A DNA stretch of 64,000 nt from Hydrogenophilus sp. (GTDB taxonomy: Bacteria; Pseudomonadota; Gammaproteobacteria; Burkholderiales; Thiobacillaceae): the NCBI GenBank assembly GCA_020725265.1, contig DYFK01000004.1, forward strand, positions 88,460 to 152,459, written 5' to 3'. Made by a program: the position numbers and the translations under genes. Shown here in pieces: positions 36,542 to 45,129 of this stretch; the first letter of the stretch is position 1; every line of letters starts with the position of its first letter. The notes beneath the pieces were generated by a model. That model saw only the letters and a program-made list of their open reading frames with translations, had not been told where the DNA came from and searched no databases.

Positions 36542-38161
36542 TCAGCCGCGTTCGACCCGGTTGCGTCCTGCCTGCTTGGCCCGGTACATGGCGGCATCGG
36601 CGCGCGCGAGCACGGCCGCTTCGTCGTCCTCGACGGTGGCTTCGGCGACCCCGGCGCTGAAGGTGATCAGCACGCGTTCGTTGTTGTGCAGGAAGAATTG
36701 CCGGGTCAGTTCGCGCTGAATGCGCGTCAGCACCTGCTCGGCTTCGTCGATACCGGTGTTGGCGAGCAGGATCAGGAACTCCTCGCCGCCGTAGCGGGCC
36801 AGGCTGTCGGTCGGCCGCAACAAGCCGCGCACCACCCGCGCCAGATGACGTAGCGCCTCGTCGCCGGCCTGATGGCCCAGACGGTCGTTGAGCTTCTTGA
36901 AATGGTCGATGTCGAGCAGGCCGATCGACAGCGGCGCGCCCAGTCGGGTCGCCCGCGAAAGTTCGCGCGCGAACGCCTCGTCCATGCCACGCCGGTTGAG
37001 CGCGCCAGTGAGCTGGTCCTCGCGCACCAGATTGGAAACCTGCGCGAGTTCGCGTTCGAGTTCCTGAATCCTGGTCTCGGCGTGCTCGGCCTGCTGGCGG
37101 GCGGCGTCCAGTTCGCCGTGGTTGCGGCGCAAGGCATCGCGCAGCGCGCCGACGTCGGCCGACAGGCCACCGACCACGTCGCCCAGTTCGGCGAGATCGC
37201 TGGCCTGGCTGATCCGCTCGGAATAGGCGCCGATGCGGGCGTGATAGCCATCGGCGCTGCTCGACATTTCGCCTACCCGGTCGATGAAGGTGGCGACCAG
37301 GGTCTTCAGCTTGGCCTTGGCCTCGTCCAGACTGCCCTTGAGCACGCCTTGCTTGTAGGCCAGTTCACGCAACCCGCGTTCGGCCTCGAGCATGACCTCC
37401 GGTTGCAGGTCGCCGGACATCAGCGTTTGCATGGCGGCGAGCTGGCCGGACAGCCAGTCCTCGTCACCGACCAGTTCGCCGATGTTGAGGAACAGCAGCC
37501 CCATGAGGCGTTTGAGTCCGGCCGACATTTCGTGATCGTCGCCGACGCGCATCAGCAATTCGCGCCAGAGCGCCGACCAGCGTTCGTACTGTTCGGCCTC
37601 CAGGCCCGGGCGGCCGTGCAGGGCACGCCCGAGGTCGCTGGCCCGGCGGGCGAGATCCGGCCAGCGGGCGTCGCAATCGTCCGCGAGCAGAAGCAGGTTG
37701 TCGGCCAGCGTCCGGACCAGCGGGGTACAGTCGGCGCCGGCCGGCTCCGGGGGTTCGGCATCCGGCGCGGTCGCCACCTCGGGCTCGGCGGCGGCGGGTT
37801 GCCCCTCGGACTCGATGGCGCCACGCGCCCAGGACTGGGTCAACGCGTCCAGCTTGTCGTGCAGGCCGGCGCCATCGTGGCCGAAGTTGATCAGCACCCG
37901 CTCCAGCGCCTCGCGCTTGCGGGTCGGTGTCAGGCCGGGCTGGCGCGCGTCCCACTGTTTGATCAGGCGACGCAGCAAATCCGGCCAGACCGGTTCTTCC
38001 GGATGCGCCGCCGGCGTTGCCGGCGCGCTCGGCATTGGCATCTCGCCGGCGACTTCGGCGTAGGCGCGACCGAAGTTTTCCGGGGTCGGCGGCAACCGCC
38101 GGGTGGCGAGCAGGCGGATCGCCTCACGGGCGATTTCCGCCGGGGGTTTGGCTTTGGTCAT
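36542..38161 (-). CDS. Cytoplasmic diguanylate cyclase upstream of the flagellar operon
   Basis: 539 residues from MTKAKPPAEIAREAIRLLAT. There is no membrane helix. About 300 helical residues with a Pro/Ala-rich stretch, then a coiled coil (TRIQELERELAQVSNLVRED), lead to a C-terminal GGDEF domain. The active site is GGEEF with an RPTD inhibitory site five residues before it. The N-terminal region is a domain I do not recognise by name. Placed between flgA and flgB, it is likely to be co-regulated with motility. It is divergent from flgA with an 80-base gap that shows no convincing promoter. Confidence 0.92.
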   Translation of the reverse strand: MTKAKPPAEIAREAIRLLATRRLPPTPENFGRAYAEVAGEMPMPSAPATPAAHPEEPVWPDLLRRLIKQWDARQPGLTPTRKREALERVLINFGHDGAGLHDKLDALTQSWARGAIESEGQPAAAEPEVATAPDAEPPEPAGADCTPLVRTLADNLLLLADDCDARWPDLARRASDLGRALHGRPGLEAEQYERWSALWRELLMRVGDDHEMSAGLKRLMGLLFLNIGELVGDEDWLSGQLAAMQTLMSGDLQPEVMLEAERGLRELAYKQGVLKGSLDEAKAKLKTLVATFIDRVGEMSSSADGYHARIGAYSERISQASDLAELGDVVGGLSADVGALRDALRRNHGELDAARQQAEHAETRIQELERELAQVSNLVREDQLTGALNRRGMDEAFARELSRATRLGAPLSIGLLDIDHFKKLNDRLGHQAGDEALRHLARVVRGLLRPTDSLARYGGEEFLILLANTGIDEAEQVLTRIQRELTRQFFLHNNERVLITFSAGVAEATVEDDEAAVLARADAAMYRAKQAGRNRVERG

Positions 38162-38241
38162 GACGAATGGCGTTGAACTCGGGGAAAATGTCGGCGTCAA
38201 CACGGTTATCTCAAATCCCGTCGCCTTTGCCCACCCCCCGC

Positions 38242-38937
38242 ATGAAAGTCCTGTTCGCGCCGTTCCTGATCAGCATCCTCCTGCTCTCGTCGCCGGCCCT
38301 GGCCGCCCAGCGCCAGGACTTTCAGGCGTTGCGCGCGCAAGCCGCGATCTGGCTGGAAGGCCAGATCGGCGAGGCGCATCCGGACGCGCGCGCGCGCGTC
38401 ACCATCGGTCCGATCGATGCCCGTCTGCATCTGGCCCATTGCGCCGGCCCGCGCTTTTTCCTGGCCACCAACGCCAGACTCTGGGGGCGCGGCAGCCTGG
38501 GCGCCGTTTGCGCGGATGGAACGACCGAATGGACGCTGTACATGACGTTCGACAGCCGGCTCAGCGGTCCCGCCCTGGTCGCCACCCGGCCACTGCCGGC
38601 GCGTCACCCGCCACGAGCCGGCGATGTCGAGCTCCGCGAGGTGGAATACCTCCAGTCGCCCGACCGCTACCCGCGCGAATTGCCCGCCGGCGCGCGCGTG
38701 ACTCGTCCGCTGGCGGCCGGTCAGGCGATCGACATCGGCATGCTGGCCCTGCCCAACGTGATCCGTTCGGGCAACCGGGTCGTCGTGGTCGCGCGCGGCG
38801 ACGGTTTCGACGTCACCCAGGAAGGCGTGGCCATGAACAATGCCGCCGCCGGCGAGCGCGTGCGCGTGAAGACCGCCTCCGGCCGTGTCATCCAGGGAAT
38901 CGCCGGCGCCGATGGCCGGATCGAGGTGCGGCCATGA
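38242..38937 (+). CDS. flgA: Flagellar P-ring assembly chaperone FlgA
   Basis: 231 residues from MKVLFAPFLISILLLSSPAL, a clear signal peptide. The C-terminal SAF domain has VTRPLAAGQAIDIGMLALPN, VIRSGNRVVVVARGDGF and AAAGERVRVKTASGRVIQGI, hallmarks of FlgA. It aids FlgI polymerisation in the periplasm. The frame runs back to 38167, but that would add a segment without signal character. Confidence 0.95.
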   Translation: MKVLFAPFLISILLLSSPALAAQRQDFQALRAQAAIWLEGQIGEAHPDARARVTIGPIDARLHLAHCAGPRFFLATNARLWGRGSLGAVCADGTTEWTLYMTFDSRLSGPALVATRPLPARHPPRAGDVELREVEYLQSPDRYPRELPAGARVTRPLAAGQAIDIGMLALPNVIRSGNRVVVVARGDGFDVTQEGVAMNNAAAGERVRVKTASGRVIQGIAGADGRIEVRP

Positions 38938-38956
38938 TCGGGATCGGGATGCCGGT

Positions 38957-38983
38957 TAAAGACCGGGGCATGCCTGCCGATAT
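38957..38983 (+). promoter_or_regulatory. Sigma-28 (FliA) promoter of flgM
   Basis: TAAA at 38957-38960 and GCCGATAT at 38976-38983 separated by exactly 15 bases, one mismatch from the FliA consensus TAAA-N15-GCCGATAA. Transcription would start near 38990, so flgM must begin at the GTG at 39012, not at upstream ATGs in the frame. FliA-driven flgM is the standard class III feedback. Confidence 0.85.
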
Positions 38984-39011
38984 AGCCTCGTCCCGAGTCT
39001 CGGAGCAGGTC

Positions 39012-39326
39012 GTGAAGATCGACAACCATCTCAAGAACGTGGCGCCCCCGCGCGGCAGGGAAAGCGGCAGGGCGCCCACCAGGGAGACCACCGCGGTTCC
39101 GCTCATCGTCACTGTCGGCGACGACGTCCATCTCACCGCCACCGCCGAGCGGTTGCGTGATCTGGAGCGTGATCTTTCCGCCATCGAGATCACCGATACG
39201 GCCCGGATCGCGGCGGTTCGCCAGGCCATTGCCGAGGGTCGCTTCGTGGTCGACGAGGAGGCCGTCGCCGACGGCCTGATCGACGAATCGATCGATCTCA
39301 TCCAGCGCCAGACCGAATCGCCATGA
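39012..39326 (+). CDS. flgM: Anti-sigma-28 factor FlgM
   Basis: 104 residues, GTG start with GGAG six bases before it. Begins MKIDNHLKNV and has the C-terminal sigma-binding helices TARIAAVRQAIAEGRFVVDE and ADGLIDESIDLIQ. FlgM holds FliA inactive until the hook is complete and FlgM is exported. The upstream sigma-28 promoter fixes this start; the ATG at 38934 would lie before the promoter. Its stop overlaps the flgN start (ATGA). Confidence 0.93.
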   Translation: MKIDNHLKNVAPPRGRESGRAPTRETTAVPLIVTVGDDVHLTATAERLRDLERDLSAIEITDTARIAAVRQAIAEGRFVVDEEAVADGLIDESIDLIQRQTESP

Positions 39327-39778
39327 TCCCGCTCGATCCCCACATCGACAACTTGCGTCGCGAACTCGATGCCCTGCTCGAACTGCTGGCCGAGGAATCC
39401 GCCGCGCTCGCGATCGGCAACGCCGACCGCCTGGCCGAGCTGACCGATACCCGCAACCGGCTGGCCGATCACATCGGCGGCCACTGGGCGGAACTCGCGC
39501 GTCGCCTCGACCTGCCCGCCGACATCGGCCTGCCTGCCCTGCGCGCGCGCGCGTTTGGCGGTCTGCCGCCGACGCCGGCCTGGCAGGCGATGGAACAACG
39601 CGTGCATGAAGCCGCCCGTCTCAACCAGGTCAACGCCCGCCTGATCGAGGAACAGATGCGGCGCACCCAGGCGGCCATGCAGGTGCTGCAAAGCGCTTCG
39701 TCGAGTCGCGGACTGTATGGCGCCGACGGTCGCGTCACCGACTTCTTCAACGTCAACCGACGCATCGACAGCGCATGA
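39323..39778 (+). CDS. flgN: Flagellar export chaperone FlgN
   Basis: 151 residues, almost all helical. NLRRELDALLELLAEESAAL near the start and NQVNARLIEEQMRRTQAAMQ with LYGADGRVTDFF at the end are typical. It escorts FlgK and FlgL to the export gate. Overlaps flgM and the following HMA gene by four bases each, so flgM-flgN-HMA forms one coupled unit. Confidence 0.92.
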   Translation: MIPLDPHIDNLRRELDALLELLAEESAALAIGNADRLAELTDTRNRLADHIGGHWAELARRLDLPADIGLPALRARAFGGLPPTPAWQAMEQRVHEAARLNQVNARLIEEQMRRTQAAMQVLQSASSSRGLYGADGRVTDFFNVNRRIDSA

Positions 39779-40011
39779 ACACCCTGGATCTGAACGTGAC
39801 CGGCATGCAGTGCATGGGCTGCGTCGGCGGCATGAAAAACCTGCTGTCCGCGCTGCCCGGCGTGCATGTCCTGGAAATCGACCTGGCCTCCGGGCGCGTC
39901 CGCCTGGAACATGATCCGGCCATCACCGACGCTGACGCCATCCACGCCGCCATCGAAGCCGGCGGCTATCGAATCGCGGCTTCCCGGATCGCCCCCCCAA
40001 CCGCCCCATGA
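39775..40011 (+). CDS. Small heavy-metal-associated (HMA) domain protein
   Basis: 78 residues, one ferredoxin-like HMA domain. The metal loop GMQCMGCVGGMKN holds the C-x-x-C pair that binds Cu(I) in CopZ/Atx1 proteins. It is cytoplasmic. Its start overlaps the flgN stop (ATGA), so it is translated with FlgM and FlgN. No copper ATPase or cue regulator is adjacent, so a copper role is inferred from the motif only. Confidence 0.88.
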   Translation: MNTLDLNVTGMQCMGCVGGMKNLLSALPGVHVLEIDLASGRVRLEHDPAITDADAIHAAIEAGGYRIAASRIAPPTAP

Positions 40012-40063
40012 ACGGGGCCCGCCCTTGGGGCAGTCCCGGACATCATCTCCACCCGGAACCCGG

Positions 40064-42130
40064 CTACCCTTTCGCGGGCCGGCCAAGCCGGTCGCACAAG
40101 ACATCGAGAGGGGCCGGCAACGCGAAATGGTTGCCCTGGGCGAAATCCACGCCAAGCTGGCGTAGCGCCTCGGCGGTCTCGGCGTCCTCGACGAATTCGG
40201 CGACGGTGCGCAAACCCATGATGCGCGCGACCTTGACGATCGCCTCGACCATCGCCGCGTCGACCGGATCGCGAGCCATGTCCTGCACGAAGGCGCCGTC
40301 GATTTTCAGGTAATCCACTTGCAGGCTGTGCAGATAGCCAAACGAGGACAACCCGCTGCCGAAATCGTCGAGCGCGAATCGACACCCGAGTGACTTGAGA
40401 TCCGCGATCAGCTCGCGCACCGAATCCAGGTTGGAAATGGCCGCAGTCTCGGTGATTTCCAGACAGATGCGCGTGGCGGCGTCGGGGTGCGCGCGCATGC
40501 GTTCGCGGATGTACGACTGAAAACCGGTATCGCTGAGCGAGGCGCCGGACAGGTTGATGCCGATCACGATATCCGCCGGCGCGACGCCGTCCGCGCAACG
40601 GGCCAATGCATGGTCGAGCACCCAACGATCGATGCGTGGCATCAGTTGATAACGCTCGGCGGCGGGAATGAACGCCATCGGCAGGATCAGGCCGCCATTC
40701 AGGTCGTCGCGCAGGCGCAGCAGCAACTCGTAATGCGGCTCGTCATCCACGCGGTTGAGCGCGACGATGGGCTGGAAATGCAGTTGCAGATGTCCCTCGT
40801 CCATCGCCCGGGTCAGTCGGTTGACCCACTCCATCTCGCCACGCCGGCGAGAGACATCCTCGTCGCCGTGCCGGTACAGGCGGACCTTGTTGCGGCCGGC
40901 ATCCTTGGCCGCGTAGCAGGCGGCGTCGGCGGCGGCGAGGATGCCGGCGGTATCCGGCCAATGCGCGTCGATCTCGACCAGACCGATGCTGGCGCCAACC
41001 TGATAGACGCGTCCCTGCCAGGCGAAGCGGAAGGCATCGATGGACTGGCGCAGCTTCTCGCCGAGCGCCTCGCCGGTGGCGACCTCGCAATGGGTCAGCA
41101 GAATGCCGAATTCGTCGCCCCCCAGGCGCGCGACCACGTCGCTGGCGCGCAGCACATGGCGCATGCGTGTCGACAGCTGGCGCAACAATTCGTCGCCGGC
41201 CTGATGGCCGCTGGTGTCGTTGACCACCTTGAAGCGGTCGAGATCGAGATACAGCAGGCAATGCCGATGGCCATCGCGACGAGCCTCCCGCCAGGCGCAT
41301 TGCAGGGCATCCTCGAAACCGGTGCGGTTGGGCAGGCCGGTCAGAGCATCGTGGCTGGCCTGCCAGGTCAGCTTGGCGGTGGCCGCCCGCACCTTTTCCT
41401 GAAGGCTTTCGTAGGATTGCTTGAGTTCGGCCGTCATCTGGTTGACCCCCTGCGCAAGCAACGCGAATTCGCCACCGGTATCGACGCGCACGCGGACATT
41501 GAGGTCACCGTCGCCGATCCGACCAAGCGCGTCGGTCAACTGCCCGATGGGTTCGACGATGTCGCGACCGAGCCGCCAGGCCAGGGCGCCCGCCAACAGC
41601 ACGCCGGCGCCGGCGATCAGCATGCCCATGATCAGCATGCGACGCTGACGTTCGCGCGTGGTCTGGCGCGAAACCTCCAGGGCAACGAAGCCAAGCAGGC
41701 TGTCACCCTGCTCGACGAAACTGTCGTCGAGCGCCAGGGTCTGCTGGCGAACCGGCGCCATGACCATGATCGCGCCCTGGTCGCCGGCCTCCAGCACCGG
41801 TCCGCCATCGTGCCAGCGTGGCGCCAGGCGGGGAGCGCCGAGACTGAGCAGATCGCGCCCGCGGGCATCGGCGATGCGGACAACGCGCACATCGCCTTGT
41901 CGGTACAACGGCCGCGCCAGGCGGTCGAGTTCGTCCAGATGGCCGGAGAACAGCGCGAATTCACAGGATTTGGCCAGTTGCATGGCCATCGTCAACGCGC
42001 GCTCTTCCAGCGCGCGGTCGAGTTCGGCGTGGCGCGAATGCATGAAATACCAAGCCAGCACGCCGGTCGCCAGGACCAGCGGCAACAAGGCCAGGATCAG
42101 CACGCGGTGACGGATGCCGAGGTTATTCAA
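40064..42130 (-). CDS. Membrane GGDEF-EAL protein paired with a substrate-binding protein
   Basis: 688 residues if the TTG at 42130 is used: it follows GGAGCCCGTC and begins (M)NNLGIRHRVLILALLPLVLA, the usual opening of this family; the ATG at 42169 would overlap the upstream gene by 47 bases. Layout: membrane helix, periplasmic domain of about 130 residues, second helix (LIMGMLIAGAGVLLAGALAW), HAMP, GGDEF, EAL. Cyclase site LGGDEFGILL is intact with an RASD inhibitory site. The EAL domain has ELL for EAL, and EITETA, DDFGSG and KIDGAFV, so it may be a working phosphodiesterase. The eight-base overlap with the binding-protein gene suggests the two are a sensor pair. Confidence 0.92.
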   Translation of the reverse strand: MNNLGIRHRVLILALLPLVLATGVLAWYFMHSRHAELDRALEERALTMAMQLAKSCEFALFSGHLDELDRLARPLYRQGDVRVVRIADARGRDLLSLGAPRLAPRWHDGGPVLEAGDQGAIMVMAPVRQQTLALDDSFVEQGDSLLGFVALEVSRQTTRERQRRMLIMGMLIAGAGVLLAGALAWRLGRDIVEPIGQLTDALGRIGDGDLNVRVRVDTGGEFALLAQGVNQMTAELKQSYESLQEKVRAATAKLTWQASHDALTGLPNRTGFEDALQCAWREARRDGHRHCLLYLDLDRFKVVNDTSGHQAGDELLRQLSTRMRHVLRASDVVARLGGDEFGILLTHCEVATGEALGEKLRQSIDAFRFAWQGRVYQVGASIGLVEIDAHWPDTAGILAAADAACYAAKDAGRNKVRLYRHGDEDVSRRRGEMEWVNRLTRAMDEGHLQLHFQPIVALNRVDDEPHYELLLRLRDDLNGGLILPMAFIPAAERYQLMPRIDRWVLDHALARCADGVAPADIVIGINLSGASLSDTGFQSYIRERMRAHPDAATRICLEITETAAISNLDSVRELIADLKSLGCRFALDDFGSGLSSFGYLHSLQVDYLKIDGAFVQDMARDPVDAAMVEAIVKVARIMGLRTVAEFVEDAETAEALRQLGVDFAQGNHFALPAPLDVLCDRLGRPAKG

Positions 42131-43142
42131 GACGGGCTCCGAGATTGCGGCGAATGAGGTCCTCGTCACCCAGATTCACGCCCAGCGAACGGGCGACGTG
42201 CCGATTGAACGCAATCGAGAAATCCCCGGCATGCTGCGTGGCCGGAGTCTCGCCGGTTTCCATCCACTGGCGGGCCAGGAGGGCGCCATGCCGGCCGATC
42301 TGGGCCGGAGACGAATATACCGCCGCGACCGCGCCCGCCTTCGCCAGGCCTTGTGAGAATCCGATCACCGGCACGCGGAACCGATAGGTGGTCAGGAGCA
42401 CGTTCTGGGCATTGCCGGCGTTGATCGCCAAGCTGTCCGGCACCAGCAGCAGTACGTCGCTGTCGCCCAGCACCCGGCGCAGGGCGGGCGCCAGCTTGTC
42501 AGCGGCGTCGATGGTCTCGCTGACCAGCCGCAGCTTGCGGCGGCCGGCTTCCGCCGACAGCGCGCGCAACACCCCGGCATTCTCGGCGGACACGATCAGG
42601 CCAATCCGTTTCGCCTCGGGGAATACCGCCCGCAGCAAATCCAGCGAGCGCTCCGGGGGCTGATCGATATGGACATGAGCGACCCAGCGCGGCCCCGCGC
42701 GGGTCGGCCAGGGCAGCCGCTCCGCCGAGGCGCGCGGCGTCATCAGGGCGAGAACCGGGGTGCGCCCGGCGTGGTGTTCGGCAACGTAACGACTGGCGCG
42801 AATGCCGATCGGCACCAGCAGATCTCCGGAATCGCGCGAAAGCTCGGCAAGACCGGCCGGCGTCAGTTCCTCCAGACGCCAACGCCGGACCGGCGCGCGC
42901 GCGCGCCATCCGGATACGAAGGCGTCGGCGGCCTCCTCGAATGCCGCGCCGGCGTCGCCGAGGATCAGATGCGTGACGCCATCCGCGCGCGCCAGGCCAA
43001 GGAACCCGAACAGCACGAAGGCAAGCAGCCAGGCGGAAAATCCCGGGAAATGGGCGGTGATGACGAAGGACGCGCGCGCGGAACGGGCAATGCCCGTCCT
43101 CCCTGGCGCCTCCGGCATCCCAGCCTTCTCCCACGAAATCAT
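42123..43142 (-). CDS. ABC-type substrate-binding protein likely feeding a c-di-GMP sensor
   Basis: 339 residues from MISWEKAGMPEAPGRTGIAR. A hydrophobic segment (SAWLLAFVLFGFLGLARA, residues about 37-55) precedes a periplasmic binding domain of the ABC_sub_bind/TrpX class: GVTHLILGDAGAAFEEAADA, LLVPIGIRASRYVAEHHAG, VLLTTYRFRVPVIGFSQGLA and KAGAVAAVYSSPAQIGRHGA. No ABC permease or ATPase is near; the overlap with the GGDEF-EAL gene suggests ligand sensing rather than transport. The long n-region is unusual for a cleaved signal. Ligand unknown. Confidence 0.85.
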   Translation of the reverse strand: MISWEKAGMPEAPGRTGIARSARASFVITAHFPGFSAWLLAFVLFGFLGLARADGVTHLILGDAGAAFEEAADAFVSGWRARAPVRRWRLEELTPAGLAELSRDSGDLLVPIGIRASRYVAEHHAGRTPVLALMTPRASAERLPWPTRAGPRWVAHVHIDQPPERSLDLLRAVFPEAKRIGLIVSAENAGVLRALSAEAGRRKLRLVSETIDAADKLAPALRRVLGDSDVLLLVPDSLAINAGNAQNVLLTTYRFRVPVIGFSQGLAKAGAVAAVYSSPAQIGRHGALLARQWMETGETPATQHAGDFSIAFNRHVARSLGVNLGDEDLIRRNLGARLE

Positions 43143-43166
43143 GGCGTTATGTCCCCGGTTCTGTTT

Positions 43167-43185
43167 CGCGCCGGATGCCGGCGCG
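43167..43185 (-). promoter_or_regulatory. Leader stem-loop of the substrate-binding protein gene
   Basis: CGCGCCGG and CCGGCGCG form a perfect eight-pair stem with a three-base loop, 25 bases upstream of the ATG at 43142. No T run follows on either strand. Likely an RNA structure in the 5' leader or a protein-binding dyad. Confidence 0.35.
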
Positions 43186-43219
43186 GCATGCGTCGAATAT
43201 CGCCCTTGAACCGGCCTTT

Positions 43220-43239
43220 TGTCGATATGACTTTCGACA
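43220..43239. promoter_or_regulatory. Candidate operator dyad
   Basis: TGTCGATATGACTTTCGACA holds a TGTCGA/TCGACA inverted repeat with an eight-base spacer, 78-97 bases upstream of the binding-protein gene and between it and dnaQ. It may be an operator for the binding-protein/GGDEF-EAL pair; no regulator gene is adjacent. Confidence 0.35.
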
Positions 43240-43267
43240 TAGGGCACGTGCCGCCAGCACGGGCCAG

Positions 43268-43945
43268 CTACCAGGCCGGGGCTCCGCCACACTCCCCGGC
43301 CAGATCCGCGAGATAGGCGGCATGGGCGGCGCGTTCACCGTCGTCGGCGCGCACCACGCGCAGTCGACCACCGCGCAGCGGCGCCACCGCCTGCTCGACC
43401 ACCGGCGCGGCGACATCGATACCCAGGGTTTCCTGGCCACGGGTCATGGCCAGGAACACCTCGGCCAGAAGTTGCGAATCCAGCAACGCGCCATGGAAGG
43501 TCCGACCGGCGTTGTCGACACCATAACGCCTGCACAGCGCGTCCAGATTGTTCTTCTGGCCGGGGTGCAGTTCCTTGGCCAGTTTCAGGGTGTCGAGTAC
43601 GGAACAATGTTGCTTGAGCGGGCCGGCATCCAGCCGGGCCAGCTCGGCATCGAGAAATCCGGTATCGAACGGCGCGTTGTGGATCACCAGCTCGGCCTCG
43701 CGGACGAATTCCAGAAACTCCGTGGCGACATCCGCGAAGCGCGGTTTGTCCGAGAGGAATTCGCGCGTCAGGCCATGCACCTGGAGCGCGCCGGGATCGC
43801 TGTCGCGGTCGGGGTTCAGGTAAACGTGGTAGGTCGCGCCGGTGATGCGCCGGTTGAGGATCTCCACCGCGCCGATCTCGATGACCCGATGGCCGTTGGC
43901 CGGATCCAGACCGGTGGTTTCGGTATCGAGCACGATCTGACGCAT
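43268..43945 (-). CDS. dnaQ: DNA polymerase III epsilon subunit (3'-5' proofreading exonuclease)
   Basis: 225 residues from [20 protein letters not shown]. Exonuclease motifs are complete: DTETTG (Exo I), NAPFDTGFLDAEL (Exo II), and FHGALLDSQLLAEVFL (Exo III with His and Asp). The C-terminal tail that binds the alpha subunit is present. Its ATG overlaps the rnhA stop (TGATG), the common rnhA-dnaQ coupling of proteobacteria. A frame to 44041 lies inside rnhA and is not used. Confidence 0.97.
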   Translation of the reverse strand: MRQIVLDTETTGLDPANGHRVIEIGAVEILNRRITGATYHVYLNPDRDSDPGALQVHGLTREFLSDKPRFADVATEFLEFVREAELVIHNAPFDTGFLDAELARLDAGPLKQHCSVLDTLKLAKELHPGQKNNLDALCRRYGVDNAGRTFHGALLDSQLLAEVFLAMTRGQETLGIDVAAPVVEQAVAPLRGGRLRVVRADDGERAAHAAYLADLAGECGGAPAW

Positions 43946-44403
43946 CAGCGTGTCCCCCGCGCGCCAGGCACGCCAGCGTTGGCGAGCGCGTCCGCGCGCT
44001 CGTTGCCGTCGTGCCCGGCATGGCCCTTGACCCAATGCCATTCGACCTGATGACGCCCGGCCTGCTCAGCCAGCGCGCGCCACAGATCCTGATTCTTGAC
44101 GGCGCCGCCGGCGGCGGTTTTCCAGCCGCGTCGGATCCAGTTCGGCAGCCATTCGGATATACCCTGCTGGACGTAGCGCGAATCGGTATGCACGCGGACC
44201 CGGCAGGGCCGCGTCAGCGATTTCAAACCCTCGATCACGGCGGTCAGTTCCATGCGGTTGTTGGTGGTTTCCGGTTCGCCGCCGTTCAGGCACTTTTCCA
44301 CCCCGCCGTAACGCAGCAGAACCCCCCAGCCGCCAGGGCCGGGATTGCCCTTGCAGGCGCCATCGGAATACAGATCGACGATCTTGTCTTGTTCGTTGTT
44401 CAT
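43945..44403 (-). CDS. rnhA: Ribonuclease HI
   Basis: 152 residues with all catalytic residues: [20 protein letters not shown] (Asp), [13 protein letters not shown] (Glu), [14 protein letters not shown] (Asp), and [18 protein letters not shown] (His, Asp). It removes RNA from RNA-DNA hybrids. Overlaps the methyltransferase gene by four bases at its start (ATGA) and dnaQ by one base at its end. Confidence 0.98.
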   Translation of the reverse strand: MNNEQDKIVDLYSDGACKGNPGPGGWGVLLRYGGVEKCLNGGEPETTNNRMELTAVIEGLKSLTRPCRVRVHTDSRYVQQGISEWLPNWIRRGWKTAAGGAVKNQDLWRALAEQAGRHQVEWHWVKGHAGHDGNERADALANAGVPGARGTR

Positions 44404-45092
44404 TGCGATGTTCTGGTTGGTTGTACCCAGGCCGGGCTGGCCCGCCATTTGCCTTCCCACCTGGGCGCGATCAGGCGCATGCCGTGCACGCGCTTGACCG
44501 CATGGATCAGATAGATGCCGCCGCCCAGCGCCCACCAGCGATCGCCAGCCGCCTCCAGGAACGCGAAACGGTCGAGCCAGGACTGTCGGTCGATGGGCGG
44601 CGCGTAACAGGCCATGCGTCCGCCGCTTGGCTCGAAGCCGAGCAGCGCGAGCCAATCCTTGAGCCGGTTCAGATGGATGAAACGGCCATCCCAGGGATGG
44701 CCAGCGTCGGCGCCGGCCAGACGCCGGCGCATGCCCCACAGGCTGAGCGGATTGAAACCGGCGACCAGCAGGCGGCCTTCCGGACGCAGCACCCGCTCGG
44801 CCTCGCGCAGAACCTGGTGAGGATGGCCGGAAAACTCCAGTTGGTGTGGCAACGCCAGGAGATCCAGACTCTGGCTGGCGAACGGCAGTGCCATCGGGTC
44901 GGCGTGGGTATCGCCGGCATCGGGACCAACCCGGAAACGATGCGGCATGCGGTTGGCGCGCAGGAAATCGATCCCGCACTCGCCGACCTGCACGGCGACG
45001 AAACCGAACAGGTCGCAGCAGGTGGCATCGAACCAGGCCTGCTCGCGGGCCAGCACGTAACGGCCGAGGTCGCTGTCATACCAGTCGCGCAT
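44400..45092 (-). CDS. SAM-dependent methyltransferase of the gloB-rnhA locus
   Basis: 230 residues from [20 protein letters not shown]. Methyltransferase-11-like: motif I is weak ([20 protein letters not shown]), but [20 protein letters not shown] and [19 protein letters not shown] with [12 protein letters not shown] are characteristic of the proteins found between gloB and rnhA in many proteobacteria. Substrate is unknown. It is divergent from gloB with a 37-base gap. Confidence 0.88.
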   Translation of the reverse strand: MRDWYDSDLGRYVLAREQAWFDATCCDLFGFVAVQVGECGIDFLRANRMPHRFRVGPDAGDTHADPMALPFASQSLDLLALPHQLEFSGHPHQVLREAERVLRPEGRLLVAGFNPLSLWGMRRRLAGADAGHPWDGRFIHLNRLKDWLALLGFEPSGGRMACYAPPIDRQSWLDRFAFLEAAGDRWWALGGGIYLIHAVKRVHGMRLIAPRWEGKWRASPAWVQPTRTSQ

Positions 45093-45129
45093 GATTGACC
45101 CGGCCAGCCTCTCTCTCGACAATGAAATC

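Noticed and set aside
38162-38241. Divergent promoter between the GGDEF gene and flgA
   Set aside because: TTGACG is present on the minus strand, but no matching -10 and no sigma-28 or sigma-54 site was found.
38934-39011. Upstream ATG for flgM
   Set aside because: It lies before the sigma-28 promoter; GTG at 39012 has a ribosome site and the family start MKID.
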